DNA of 64,000 nt from Oscillospiraceae bacterium (GTDB lineage Bacteria > Bacillota > Clostridia > Oscillospirales > Oscillospiraceae): contig JAHHRX010000007.1 of the NCBI GenBank assembly GCA_020025545.1, positions 1 to 64,000 of the forward strand, given 5' to 3'. Positions 36,284-44,353 of the stretch are shown here, piece by piece. The position numbers and the translations under genes were made by a program. Within the stretch, counting starts at the first letter, position 1. Each line of letters opens with the position of its first letter. The notes under the pieces were generated by a model. The model was given only the letters and a program-made list of their open reading frames with translations. It had not been told where the DNA came from and made no database searches.

Positions 36284-37233
36284 AGTCTCCCCGGCTCCCT
36301 TTTTCGGTTGCCGCCTCCCGATTTCCTTTTCTCCATCCATTTTTCAAGGAAGCTGTCGAATCTTTTTACGGCAGGAGAGCGTTTCGTGCCATTTTTCAGA
36401 CGAACCGCATAGATCTGCCGCCAGAGATACTCCGTTCCCAGCTCAAATTGCAGCAGTCTTCCGACTGTCACATCTTCCTCAGCCGCAAGCGAGGACATCA
36501 CAGAAACTCCCATTCCCTGCGCCACCGCACGGCAAATTGCCTCCGGAGTCTCCATTCGGGCCACAATGTGCAAAGACTCCGGCAGAATTTCTTTGGAACG
36601 AAGCCACGCCGCCGTCATCTGCCATGTGCCGGAAGATTCCTCCCGCAGCACCACCGGCTCCTGCAAAAAGAGTCTGTCTCCGCTATCCGCCGCTGCCGTC
36701 CGAAAGCGCGGGGAATTTTCCGTAATGAGCACCAGGCGATCCCGCAAAACCGGGCAGTAAGAAAACTGCTCCTCATCCATTTTAAGTCCCGCAAATCCCA
36801 GCTGAATCTCGCCGGACAGCAGCATTTCGTGAACTTTCAGGCTGTCACAACGCCGCAGAAAATAGCGGAAGCCGGGGTTTTCTCTGGAAAAAGCCGCCAG
36901 CAATCCCGGCAGCAAATACTGAGCCGGAACGCTGGACGCCGCCACTGTCAGCACCGGTGGGGCATTTTCCTGCTTCGCACCGGATTGCAGCATTTTGCAC
37001 CGATCCAAAATTTCCTTTACGGTGCCGTATACCCGCCGTCCCTCCTCCGTCAGCTCGATTTTTTTGTGGCTGTCCCGCTGAAAGAGCGTTACATTCAGCG
37101 TATCCTCCAGATTTTTGATGTGGGCGCTGACTGTGGATTGACTCAGATAGAGTGCCTCCGCCGCATTGGTAAAGCTGCTGTATTCCGCCACCGCAGCAAA
37201 TACCTCCAGCTGCTTTAGATTAAAATCCAGCAT
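36280..37233 (-). CDS. LysR family transcriptional regulator
   Basis: 317 residues. The winged helix-turn-helix is residues 1-60 (FAAVAEYSSFTNAAEALYLS and QSTVSAHIKNLEDTL), followed by a periplasmic-binding-like effector domain (about 90-295). The start is ATG at 37233, after AGAGGC. It overlaps mocA and diverges from the pstSCAB-type operon, which is the usual LysR target arrangement, so it probably controls both. The effector is unknown; its linkage to a cofactor gene raises molybdate, tungstate, selenium oxyanion or phosphate as options. Confidence 0.88.
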   Translation of the reverse strand: MLDFNLKQLEVFAAVAEYSSFTNAAEALYLSQSTVSAHIKNLEDTLNVTLFQRDSHKKIELTEEGRRVYGTVKEILDRCKMLQSGAKQENAPPVLTVAASSVPAQYLLPGLLAAFSRENPGFRYFLRRCDSLKVHEMLLSGEIQLGFAGLKMDEEQFSYCPVLRDRLVLITENSPRFRTAAADSGDRLFLQEPVVLREESSGTWQMTAAWLRSKEILPESLHIVARMETPEAICRAVAQGMGVSVMSSLAAEEDVTVGRLLQFELGTEYLWRQIYAVRLKNGTKRSPAVKRFDSFLEKWMEKRKSGGGNRKREPGRL

Positions 37234-37311
37234 TTTCTTGCCTCTTTTCTTTGTTTTTGCTTTTCTGATTGTGTTTTTCGATATATCTCTGTGTGGCATT
37301 GCTTTCTTCTA

Positions 37312-37341
37312 TTGGACTTTTTCCCGGGGGAATGGTATGCT
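37312..37341 (+). promoter_or_regulatory. Predicted promoter of the pst-type operon
   Basis: TTGGAC at 37312-37317 and TATGCT at 37336-37341, 18-base spacer, TGG extension. It lies in the 152-base divergent gap with the LysR gene. Confidence 0.55.
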
Positions 37342-37385
37342 TAAGTATATAAAGAACTTACCTGTGAGAATAGGAGAAAACTGCG

Positions 37386-38303
37386 ATGAAAAAAGTCATT
37401 TCCTTGATTTTGTGTTCCGTTTTGGTAATTTCCTGCCTGTGTGGATGTGCAAGAAAAGACACGGCTGCAGATGCGGACAGCAGCTTTCAGTCCTCGATCC
37501 TGCTCTGCGGCTCCACATCCCTCTACCCTATCATTTCCTCTCTGGCATCCTCCTTCACGGAAACCTATGTCACTTGGGACATGGTAGACTCTGCATTCCC
37601 CAAAAAGAACATCTCCGTTTATGTGGCTCCCGGCGGAAGCGGAGTCGGTGCTGCCGCTGCCATTGACCGCACTGCCGACTTTGGTATGCTGGCTCGCGCT
37701 GTCCGGGACAGTGAAAAGGCTGCTTTGGGTGCAGGTTACAAAGAATTTATCGTAGCGAAGGATGCCCTCACGATTTCCGTCAACGCACAGAACCCCTACT
37801 GTGCTCTCACAGATTCCATGGATACGGCGACCCTTCGGAAAGTTTTCTCCGGCGAAATCGCCACATGGGATCAGCTTGATCCCTCCCTGCCCGGCATGGA
37901 TATCCATGTCTACATCCGGGATCTCTCCGGCGGAGCCAACGAAGTTTTTCAGAATGCTGTGATGGGCAGTGAAGAAATCACACCGACCGCTTCCCAAACA
38001 GCATCCATGACCGAGCTTGCCGCCAGCATTGCCAACGACCCATGGAGTATCGGCTATGTAGGCTTCGGTGCATACAGCCAAATCAATGCCACTTCTCAAG
38101 TCATTGTCTCCATGAAGGTAGACGGCGCAGAAGCTACCGCCGAAAACATTTTGAACGACACCTACCGTATCCAGCGGCCGGTGATGCTCATTACCGGGGA
38201 TTCTATTTCCCCATCGGAGCAGAAATTTCTGGACTATATCTTTTCCAAGGTTGGTTATGATGCAATTAAAGCCAACGGCTACATTCCTGCCTTCACCCTG
38301 TAA
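37386..38303 (+). CDS. PstS-like oxyanion-binding lipoprotein
   Basis: 305 residues with a lipoprotein signal peptide (KK, hydrophobic core, lipobox-like CLCGC at about 17-21). The mature part has PstS-type anion-site segments: LLCGSTSLYPIISSLASSF near residue 39, PGGSGVGAAAAIDRTADFGMLAR near residues 82-104, and a C-terminal domain with IRDLSGGANEVF near residue 178. It should deliver a tetrahedral oxyanion to the PstCA permease. Annotated as phosphate by family. The gene lies among molybdenum-hydroxylase genes, lacks a neighbouring phoU and diverges from a LysR gene, so a different oxyanion is possible. Confidence 0.85.
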   Translation: MKKVISLILCSVLVISCLCGCARKDTAADADSSFQSSILLCGSTSLYPIISSLASSFTETYVTWDMVDSAFPKKNISVYVAPGGSGVGAAAAIDRTADFGMLARAVRDSEKAALGAGYKEFIVAKDALTISVNAQNPYCALTDSMDTATLRKVFSGEIATWDQLDPSLPGMDIHVYIRDLSGGANEVFQNAVMGSEEITPTASQTASMTELAASIANDPWSIGYVGFGAYSQINATSQVIVSMKVDGAEATAENILNDTYRIQRPVMLITGDSISPSEQKFLDYIFSKVGYDAIKANGYIPAFTL

Positions 38304-38336
38304 CGGCGGAAAATACCATAAAAAGGAGGATGGGCT

Positions 38337-39203
38337 GTGAAAAAGCTCTGGGATCGGATATTTACCGCACTGATCACAGTCTTGACGGTGATTTCCCTGC
38401 TTTCATTGGGTTTCGTACTGTATTTCATCATAAAAGAAGCGCTTCCGGTCTTCCGGGAAGTGTCACTTGCTGATTTTCTCTTTGGGCAGCGATGGTCCCC
38501 GGTTTCGCTAAACGGCCCCCCAGCCTTCGGCATTTTCAATTTGATTCTCGGCACTGTCTATGTTTCCTTCCTCGCTATGGTCATTGCCATGGTGATCGGA
38601 CTGGGCACCGCTGTATTTCTGTCCTGTGTTGCAACTGAGAGAGTGCGTTCTTTTCTCTTGCCGTTTATCGACCTGCTGGCCGGAATTCCTTCGGTGGTTT
38701 ACGGATTTGTAGGGCTCAATGTACTGGTAAAATACTTTATCCGTTTGAGGGTGCACACAGGAACCTGTGTACTTGCCGCCTCCATCGTTCTGGCGATAAT
38801 GCTGCTGCCCTATCTGGTGAGTGCCTGCACGGAAACCATTCAAAAGCAGGCAGAGCTGCATCTGGCGTCTGCCGAAGCCTTGGGTCTTTCCAAATGGTAT
38901 GCCATTTCCGCCGTCATTCTCCCTGCCTCCCGGAAAAATATTCTTCTCTCCATGATCCTTGCCGTAGGCAGAGCCATGGGAGAAACCATGGCAGTGATGA
39001 TGGTCATGGGCAATGCCAATCTCTTCCCGAAGCTTCTGGGAAAAGGAGAAAGCATTGCCGCCCTGATTGCGCTGGAAACGGGTTCCGCCGTGGCAGGCAG
39101 CACCCACTACCACGCGCTTTTCGCAGCAGGTATGGTGCTGATGGTGTTGGTTTTCATCATAAATACGGTAATATCTGTAATTCGCAATCACTATATCCGA
39201 TAG
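38337..39203 (+). CDS. pstC: PstC-like ABC permease
   Basis: 288 residues with about six membrane helices and the permease EAA-type loop (EALGLSKWYAISAVILPAS near residue 179), followed by GRAMGETMAVMMVMGN, typical of PstC. The start is GTG at 38337, seven bases after AAGGAGG. Part of a compact operon; pairs with PstA in the membrane. Substrate specificity is set by the binding protein. Confidence 0.88.
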   Translation: MKKLWDRIFTALITVLTVISLLSLGFVLYFIIKEALPVFREVSLADFLFGQRWSPVSLNGPPAFGIFNLILGTVYVSFLAMVIAMVIGLGTAVFLSCVATERVRSFLLPFIDLLAGIPSVVYGFVGLNVLVKYFIRLRVHTGTCVLAASIVLAIMLLPYLVSACTETIQKQAELHLASAEALGLSKWYAISAVILPASRKNILLSMILAVGRAMGETMAVMMVMGNANLFPKLLGKGESIAALIALETGSAVAGSTHYHALFAAGMVLMVLVFIINTVISVIRNHYIR

Positions 39204-39214
39204 GAGGGGAAAGG

Positions 39215-40057
39215 ATGCATCTGCGTGAAAAGCTCGCAAAGCTGTGGGCATACGGCAGCATGGCTCTGGTGGCCGCTGTGATCATCTTCCTGTTCGGATA
39301 TATTTTTCAAGAGGGCTGCCAAACTCTCACTTGGGAATTTCTCACCCAGCCCCCCGGCGGCACCGTTTTGGGAAGTACCGGCGGCATTGGGCCTGCCATT
39401 GCAGGCAGTCTCTGGTTTGCAGGGATGGCTTTGGTCATTGGCGGTATTCCCGCAATCGCCTGCGCCGTTTATGCCGTTTATTTCTGCAGAAAAAAAGGCG
39501 TTTTCCGACTGATTCGAGGGGTGATGCAGAGCATTTCCGGCATTCCGTCCATCGTCCTCGGGCTGTTTGCCTATTCCCTCTTTGTGCGGATTCTGGGACT
39601 GGGCCGGTGCATTCTCTCCGGCAGCATCGGTCTCGGCGTGATGATTCTGCCCTTCATGGAAGTGCGGGCGGAAAAAGCCTTTCTGGAGGTTCCCAAAAGC
39701 ATGGTTGACTCCTCCTATGCTTTGGGCTGCTCCCGGTTTTACACCTTTCAGAAAATTATTCTGCCCTATTGCAAAGGGGAACTGATTTCCGCTGTGATTT
39801 TAGGCGGATGCTACGCCATGGGAGCCACCGCGCCACTCATGTTTACCGGCGCTGTCGCTTATGCGAAATCGCCCACTTCCATCATGGAACCGGCTATGGC
39901 TCTGCCCATGCATCTATACTTACTCGTCTCCCAAGGGCAGGCATCCATGCCCGCCGCCTACGGAACAGCCTGTGTTATGATGGGCATTATTTTCGTCAGC
40001 AATCTGGCGGCCACACAATATGCAAGGAGGTGCAGAGCAAAATGGCACCAATCATAG
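39215..40057 (+). CDS. pstA: PstA-like ABC permease
   Basis: 280 residues with about six membrane helices. Motifs include SISGIPSIVLGLFAYSLFV near residue 107, the EAA-like SSYALGCSRFYTFQKIILP near residue 166 and GGCYAMGATAPLMFTGA near residue 195 as in PstA. The ATG at 39215 follows TAGGAGG. Its last 16 bases overlap the pstB start. Confidence 0.88.
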   Translation: MHLREKLAKLWAYGSMALVAAVIIFLFGYIFQEGCQTLTWEFLTQPPGGTVLGSTGGIGPAIAGSLWFAGMALVIGGIPAIACAVYAVYFCRKKGVFRLIRGVMQSISGIPSIVLGLFAYSLFVRILGLGRCILSGSIGLGVMILPFMEVRAEKAFLEVPKSMVDSSYALGCSRFYTFQKIILPYCKGELISAVILGGCYAMGATAPLMFTGAVAYAKSPTSIMEPAMALPMHLYLLVSQGQASMPAAYGTACVMMGIIFVSNLAATQYARRCRAKWHQS

Positions 40058-40791
40058 AAATCAAAGATCTCCGAGCCGCATATGGGAAAAAGCAGGTGCT
40101 GAACGGTTTTTCCATGGACATTGCCCAGAACAAAATCACCGCCATTCTCGGCCCCTCCGGCTGCGGCAAAACCACACTGCTCCACTGTCTGAACGGGAGC
40201 ATCCGCTCGGAGGCCGACGCATCGGTCAGCGGTCATATTTTTCTGCAGGGGACAGACACTGCTGCCTTGCACAGCCAGCAGCTCCACCGCAGAATCGGCA
40301 TCGTATTTCAGACACCCACGGTGTTTCCGTTTTCCATTTACAAAAATATGACCTACTGTGCAAAATATAACGGCATTCGCAACCCCCGGGAGCTCAGGCG
40401 TCTCACCGAAGAAAAGCTCACTATGGCGGGGCTTTGGGACGAGGTCAAGGATGATCTCAGCGAAAATGCCATGCATCTTTCCGGCGGTCAGCAGCAGCGT
40501 CTGTGCATTGCAAGGGCCCTCACCGCCGATCCGGAGGTTCTCTTGCTGGACGAGCCCTGTTCCGCTCTGGATGCGGCTTCTACTGCCGCCATTGAGCAGA
40601 TGCTTCTGTCTCTCAAGAGCAAATATACCATTGTGATCGTCACCCACAATATTGCACAGGCCCAGAGGATTTGTGACTATGCTGCCCTTATGGATCAGGG
40701 GCAGCTTATAGAATACGCAGAGCGGGACGCTTTTTTCCGGCACCCGCAGGAAGAAAGAACCAAAGCCTTTCTCGGCGGGATATACGGATAG
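40042..40791 (+). CDS. pstB: PstB-like ABC ATPase
   Basis: 249-residue ATPase: Walker A LGPSGCGKTT near residue 36, Q-loop in VFQTPTVFPFSIYKN near residue 92, signature LSGGQQQR near residue 149, Walker B VLLLDEPCSALD near residue 169, H-loop VTHNIAQAQRI near residue 199. These match PstB. GGAGGTG precedes the ATG. No phoU follows, unlike standard phosphate operons; yqeB converges from the other strand 17 bases on. Confidence 0.9.
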   Translation: MAPIIEIKDLRAAYGKKQVLNGFSMDIAQNKITAILGPSGCGKTTLLHCLNGSIRSEADASVSGHIFLQGTDTAALHSQQLHRRIGIVFQTPTVFPFSIYKNMTYCAKYNGIRNPRELRRLTEEKLTMAGLWDEVKDDLSENAMHLSGGQQQRLCIARALTADPEVLLLDEPCSALDAASTAAIEQMLLSLKSKYTIVIVTHNIAQAQRICDYAALMDQGQLIEYAERDAFFRHPQEERTKAFLGGIYG

Positions 40792-40808
40792 CTTCCCGCT
40801 CTCCGGTC

Positions 40809-41615
40809 TTATTTGCAAAGCGCAGCGCAGACCTGCTCCAGCACGGATCCTGCAATGGCCCGGGCCTTGTCCGATATGGTAAAGCAGTTGGAAATTTCTT
40901 CCTTCCGGGGATCGATATCTGCAATCTTGAAGCCCACGGGCACTGGGTAGCCGTCCCGAATGAGTCCACGGAGGATGCCGGTCAGGCTTGCCGGAACCGA
41001 TACTTTCCCCTCCGGCGTTTCCACATAGGCGATTTTCTCCCCCAGCTCCACGATGTCACCGATGGCGTGGACATTGCGCACGACACCCGCCGCAGGAGAG
41101 TGGATGACACGCTCCCTGCTGTAACCGCCGATCATGCCGGGGCGCCCGGTGTTGGGCATGGCGCAGCCGGACCGAATCACCCGTCCCAGATTGTGACCAC
41201 GGCAGGTCTCAATGACCACATCGGCATCTTTACCGGCTTCAAATCCCGGTCCCAGCGCAATGGTAAGCGGTGCCATGTCGATAGTGGTCCCGAGATTCAC
41301 CTTGGCCATGATGGCATCCACCAAAACTGCGGGATGGAGCTTTGACAGGCATTTGCCTGCGGGATCTACCAGCAGAGGCACATTGCCGTGGTCCCACACC
41401 TGTTCCATTTCCGAAAGATCACGAATTCGCACGGCGGTAAGTCCTTCCACCGTGGCTCTGCCGTCGTAAACCGCTTCGCACAGAGAAACCTGTCTACGGA
41501 TAGCCGCCGGCTTCTCCGCTTCCAAAATCAGCATCCGAAAGCCCGCTGACCACAAACGGTGAACGGTACCGGTTGCGAGATCTCCGCCGCCGCGCACAAC
41601 GATTAACTTGTCCAT
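40809..41615 (-). CDS. yqeB: YqeB, selenium-dependent Mo hydroxylase system protein
   Basis: 268 residues of the EF2563 family. The N-terminal nucleotide-binding loop is VVRGGGDLATGTVHRLW near residue 6; further motifs are TIDMAPLTIALGPGFEAG near residue 111 and HSPAAGVVRNVHAIGDIVELGE near residue 168. The family occurs with selenium-dependent molybdenum hydroxylases and orphan SelD, and is thought to act in placing labile selenium on the molybdenum cofactor. The reaction is not established. It follows yqeC after 20 bases in the same transcript. Its presence is the main reason for calling XdhD selenium dependent. Confidence 0.9.
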   Translation of the reverse strand: MDKLIVVRGGGDLATGTVHRLWSAGFRMLILEAEKPAAIRRQVSLCEAVYDGRATVEGLTAVRIRDLSEMEQVWDHGNVPLLVDPAGKCLSKLHPAVLVDAIMAKVNLGTTIDMAPLTIALGPGFEAGKDADVVIETCRGHNLGRVIRSGCAMPNTGRPGMIGGYSRERVIHSPAAGVVRNVHAIGDIVELGEKIAYVETPEGKVSVPASLTGILRGLIRDGYPVPVGFKIADIDPRKEEISNCFTISDKARAIAGSVLEQVCAALCK

Positions 41616-41635
41616 AAATCTCGCTTCTTTCCGTT

Positions 41636-42370
41636 TTAGTATCGCTCCTTGGGATCGAATGCAGTGAAAACCACATTGTAGATTCCCAGTTCAAACAGCC
41701 GTTGGGCAATCCGTCTTCCCATTGCCTTCCGACGGGCATCATCGCACTGGTTGAGCACAACATAGTAGATCCGCTCCCCCACATTTTTCCTGCTTCCCCA
41801 CAAGGAGGACAGGATTTTTACGGCATCCGCCTCCGTGAGGACGGCATTTTCGGTCTTACCCAGATTCTTTTTGGCTTCCTCAATGCCAAAGCACACCTCC
41901 GACAATGGCTTTCCAATGGCCGTAAGCCCCATCACCGCGGTAACGATGTCACATTCCGGAAGAAAAACCGGCTCTTTTTCCCGAGGCACTTTACAGGGAA
42001 ACATTTTTGCGCCGTCGGCTTCCACAATCACAAGATCCGCTTTCTTCCTCAGCTCTGCCAGCAGGGCCGCATCCGGCATGGAAAGCTTCCCGTTTTTTTC
42101 CTCCTGTGTGCCGATAACAGCATATTTCCCCTTTTTCCATAACCGCTCAGCTTCTGAAACGGTGCCGGCATATGTGCCGTCGGTAGGTTTTCTGATATGG
42201 GTAGTGGTAGTGACAAGCACCTTTTTCCCCTCTCCTGCGGAAAGCGAAGCCATATGATACATAAGCGTGGTCTTACCGCCGCCGCCCACCAGAGACACCA
42301 CATGCCCCGGTTCGCCGTAAAGCTGAAACCCCTGCCACACGGGATCCGTGATAATACTGTCGATTTGCAT
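41636..42370 (-). CDS. yqeC: YqeC, putative selenium cofactor biosynthesis NTPase
   Basis: 244 residues with a P-loop (SLVGGGGKTTLMYHMA near residue 26) and VIVEADGAKMFPCKVPRE near residue 114, typical of YqeC. The family is confined to genomes with the selenium-dependent molybdenum hydroxylase system; nucleotide hydrolysis in cofactor assembly is presumed. GGGAGG precedes the ATG. It is the first gene of yqeC-yqeB, divergent from the pyrBI leader. Confidence 0.88.
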   Translation of the reverse strand: MQIDSIITDPVWQGFQLYGEPGHVVSLVGGGGKTTLMYHMASLSAGEGKKVLVTTTTHIRKPTDGTYAGTVSEAERLWKKGKYAVIGTQEEKNGKLSMPDAALLAELRKKADLVIVEADGAKMFPCKVPREKEPVFLPECDIVTAVMGLTAIGKPLSEVCFGIEEAKKNLGKTENAVLTEADAVKILSSLWGSRKNVGERIYYVVLNQCDDARRKAMGRRIAQRLFELGIYNVVFTAFDPKERY

Positions 42371-42405
42371 GGGGCATTCCTCCCATAGTCTGTGTTCAGA
42401 TTTCC

Positions 42406-42434
42406 ATTATATCTAATTTTTATGCAAAATGCAA
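42406..42434 (-). promoter_or_regulatory. Predicted promoter of yqeC-yqeB
   Basis: Minus strand TTGCAT (42434-42429), 17-base spacer, perfect TATAAT (42411-42406). Confidence 0.7.
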
Positions 42435-42479
42435 TCCATCGCCGGGATTACCGCCGCTATTTTATGACTTTTATTCATA

Positions 42480-42508
42480 TTGACAAACATTTTTTTATGT
42501 GCTACAAT
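42480..42508 (+). promoter_or_regulatory. Predicted promoter of the pyrBI operon
   Basis: Perfect TTGACA at 42480-42485, 17-base spacer, TACAAT at 42503-42508 with a TGC extension. A leader of about 280 bases separates it from pyrB. Confidence 0.85.
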
Positions 42509-42564
42509 CTCTAGAAAAAGATCAGGTCATACCATACATATGCACGGACAGGAAGGAGCACGCT

Positions 42565-42666
42565 ATGTCTCAGAATCGATACGAAGAGCAGTTTTCTTCT
42601 ATTGGCGGTTCTTTCGGTATTGCTTATCTGTCCTCTTTTCACGATACGGTTTCTACCGGCTTTTGA
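42565..42666 (+). CDS. Leader peptide of the pyrBI attenuator
   Basis: A 33-codon frame starts with ATG at 42565 after a strong GGAAGGAG and ends with TGA at 42664-42666, inside the 5' arm of the pyrBI leader terminator. A ribosome reaching its stop would cover the terminator arm. The second half is rich in pyrimidine runs (about 42590-42640) where a UTP-starved polymerase might pause. This is the layout of the E. coli pyrL attenuator, in which translation close behind RNA polymerase prevents termination when UTP is low. The peptide sequence shows no similarity to PyrL that I can see and has no codon bias toward one amino acid, favouring the UTP-sensing model over an amino-acid-starvation model. 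Confidence 0.8.
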   Translation: MSQNRYEEQFSSIGGSFGIAYLSSFHDTVSTGF

Positions 42667-42699
42667 AATGTAAAAGAACATTTCAAAAGCCGTTTTTTT
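42657..42699 (+). terminator. Attenuator terminator upstream of pyrB
   Basis: Perfect 15-bp stem (CGGCTTTTGAAATGT / ACATTTCAAAAGCCG), loop AAAAGA, then seven T, located about 100 bases before pyrB and overlapping the end of the leader peptide frame. Confidence 0.95.
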
Positions 42700-42796
42700 A
42701 TGGAAAAATCCGGGCAAATCCCGTCGAATATCCAAATTCATCTCTGATTTTTAGAAAAAAGCACATATAAAAATTATGACTTATGGAGGAAAATCA

Positions 42797-43714
42797 ATGC
42801 AAAATCTGATCAACATCACCGACCTGTCGCCCGATGAACTGAGCGGGCTGATTGCTACTGCGGAAGATATCATCGCAAACCCCATGAAATATGCCAACGC
42901 CTGCCAGCACAAGAAGCTCGCAACTCTTTTCTTTGAGCCTTCCACCCGTACCCGCCTGAGCTTTGAAGCCGCTATGTATGAGCTGGGCGGTCAGGTTCTG
43001 GGCTTCAGCGAGGCTTCCTCTTCTTCTACCTCCAAGGGAGAAAGCGTAGCCGACACCGTCCGTGTCGTGGGCTGCTACGCCGATATCATTGCCATGCGTC
43101 ACCCCAAAGAAGGCGCGCCCATTGCGGCCGCCCGAACCGCAGGTGTTCCCCTCATCAACGCCGGTGATGGCGGACACAACCACCCCACCCAGACCCTTGC
43201 AGATTTGCTGACCATCTGGAGAGAACGCAGAACTTTTGAAAATCTGACCGTCGGCCTCTGCGGTGACCTGAAGTTCGGCCGCACCGTACATTCTTTGGTG
43301 CAGGCCATGGCCCGCTACGCCGGTGTGAAATTCGTCTTTATCTCCCCGGAGGAACTGCGGATTCCCAAATATATCCTGACAGATTATCTGGATCCCGCCG
43401 GAATCCCCTACCAGGAGGTTACCAGCATGGAAGAGGCTATGCCGAATCTGGACATTCTCTACATGACCCGGGTACAGAAGGAGCGCTTCTTCAACGAAGC
43501 CGACTATGTCCGTCTGAAAGATACCTATATTCTGACTCCGGAGAAACTGACGAACGCAAAGCAGGATCTGGTCATTATGCATCCCCTGCCCCGTGTGAAT
43601 GAAATCAGCGTGGATGTGGACAGCGATCCCAGAGCGCACTACTTCGATCAGGTGAAAAATGGGAAATATATGCGTATGGCACTCATTCTCAAGATGTTGG
43701 AGGTAAATGTATGA
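42797..43714 (+). CDS. pyrB: Aspartate carbamoyltransferase, catalytic subunit
   Basis: 305-residue enzyme joining carbamoyl phosphate and aspartate in de novo pyrimidine synthesis. The carbamoyl phosphate motif FFEPSTRTRLSFEAA is near residue 46, the lysine/serine loop SSSSTSKGESVADT near residue 74, HPTQTLADLLT near residue 130 and HPLPRVNEI near residue 263. TGGAGG precedes the ATG at 42797; an ATG 21 bases upstream overlaps that site. It overlaps pyrI by four bases (ATGA). Regulated by the leader-peptide attenuator. Confidence 0.97.
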   Translation: MQNLINITDLSPDELSGLIATAEDIIANPMKYANACQHKKLATLFFEPSTRTRLSFEAAMYELGGQVLGFSEASSSSTSKGESVADTVRVVGCYADIIAMRHPKEGAPIAAARTAGVPLINAGDGGHNHPTQTLADLLTIWRERRTFENLTVGLCGDLKFGRTVHSLVQAMARYAGVKFVFISPEELRIPKYILTDYLDPAGIPYQEVTSMEEAMPNLDILYMTRVQKERFFNEADYVRLKDTYILTPEKLTNAKQDLVIMHPLPRVNEISVDVDSDPRAHYFDQVKNGKYMRMALILKMLEVNV

Positions 43715-44127
43715 TTATCGGACAGATCAAAGACGGCATTGTACTCGATCACATCACCGCAGGCCGCAGCATGGAAATTTACAACATTCTGAATCTTGAC
43801 AAGCTGGACTGCACCGTTGCCATGATTCAAAACGCAGACAGCGTTAAGATGGGCAAAAAGGACATTATCAAGATCAGCACCCTCATGGATCTCAACTTTG
43901 ATGTTCTGGGCTATTTGGATGCCGGTATCACCGTTAACATCATCCGTGACGGCAAGGTAACTGAGCGCCGCCACCTGACCCTGCCCCAGCGTGTAGTCGG
44001 TGTCATTAAGTGCAAGAATCCCCGCTGCATTACCTCTGCCGAGCACTCTCTGATTCACGAATTCAAGCTCACCGATCCCAAGAATAAGATCTATCGCTGC
44101 ATCTACTGTGAGCATAAGGCCGAGTAA
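43711..44127 (+). CDS. pyrI: Aspartate carbamoyltransferase, regulatory subunit
   Basis: 138-residue regulatory chain. The N-terminal nucleotide-binding domain starts with IKDGIVLDHITAGRSMEIYNIL, and the C-terminal zinc domain has the four cysteines in CKNPRC (near residue 103) and CIYC (near residue 131). It confers allosteric control by ATP/CTP on PyrB. It is somewhat shorter than E. coli PyrI (153). Translationally coupled to pyrB. Confidence 0.96.
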   Translation: MIIGQIKDGIVLDHITAGRSMEIYNILNLDKLDCTVAMIQNADSVKMGKKDIIKISTLMDLNFDVLGYLDAGITVNIIRDGKVTERRHLTLPQRVVGVIKCKNPRCITSAEHSLIHEFKLTDPKNKIYRCIYCEHKAE

Positions 44128-44156
44128 GCAGCATGCTTTCGAAAAATCCAATTGCC

Positions 44157-44190
44157 TGTGCAGCCGGAGAAATTCGGCTGCACATTTTTT
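44157..44190 (+). terminator. Terminator after pyrBI
   Basis: Stem GTGCAGCCG / CGGCTGCAC followed by ATTTTTTATT. Confidence 0.9.
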
Positions 44191-44353
44191 ATTCTCCCTG
44201 TCAAAATCGCAGCCCCGACGATTTGTACAAGGTGTACAGAAATTCACTTTTCTTCCCATTCTCTTCTTTACATTTTCCCATATCTGCGGTATGATATTCA
44301 GTAAGTCGTAATCCTCTGCAACTTGTTTTTTCTGGATTTTAGAGGTGATAAGT

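Noticed and set aside
42647..42656. GTTTCTAC-like string suggesting a second purine riboswitch before pyrB
   Set aside because: The flanking bases form neither P1, P2 nor P3; the string lies at the end of the leader peptide and the terminator arm.
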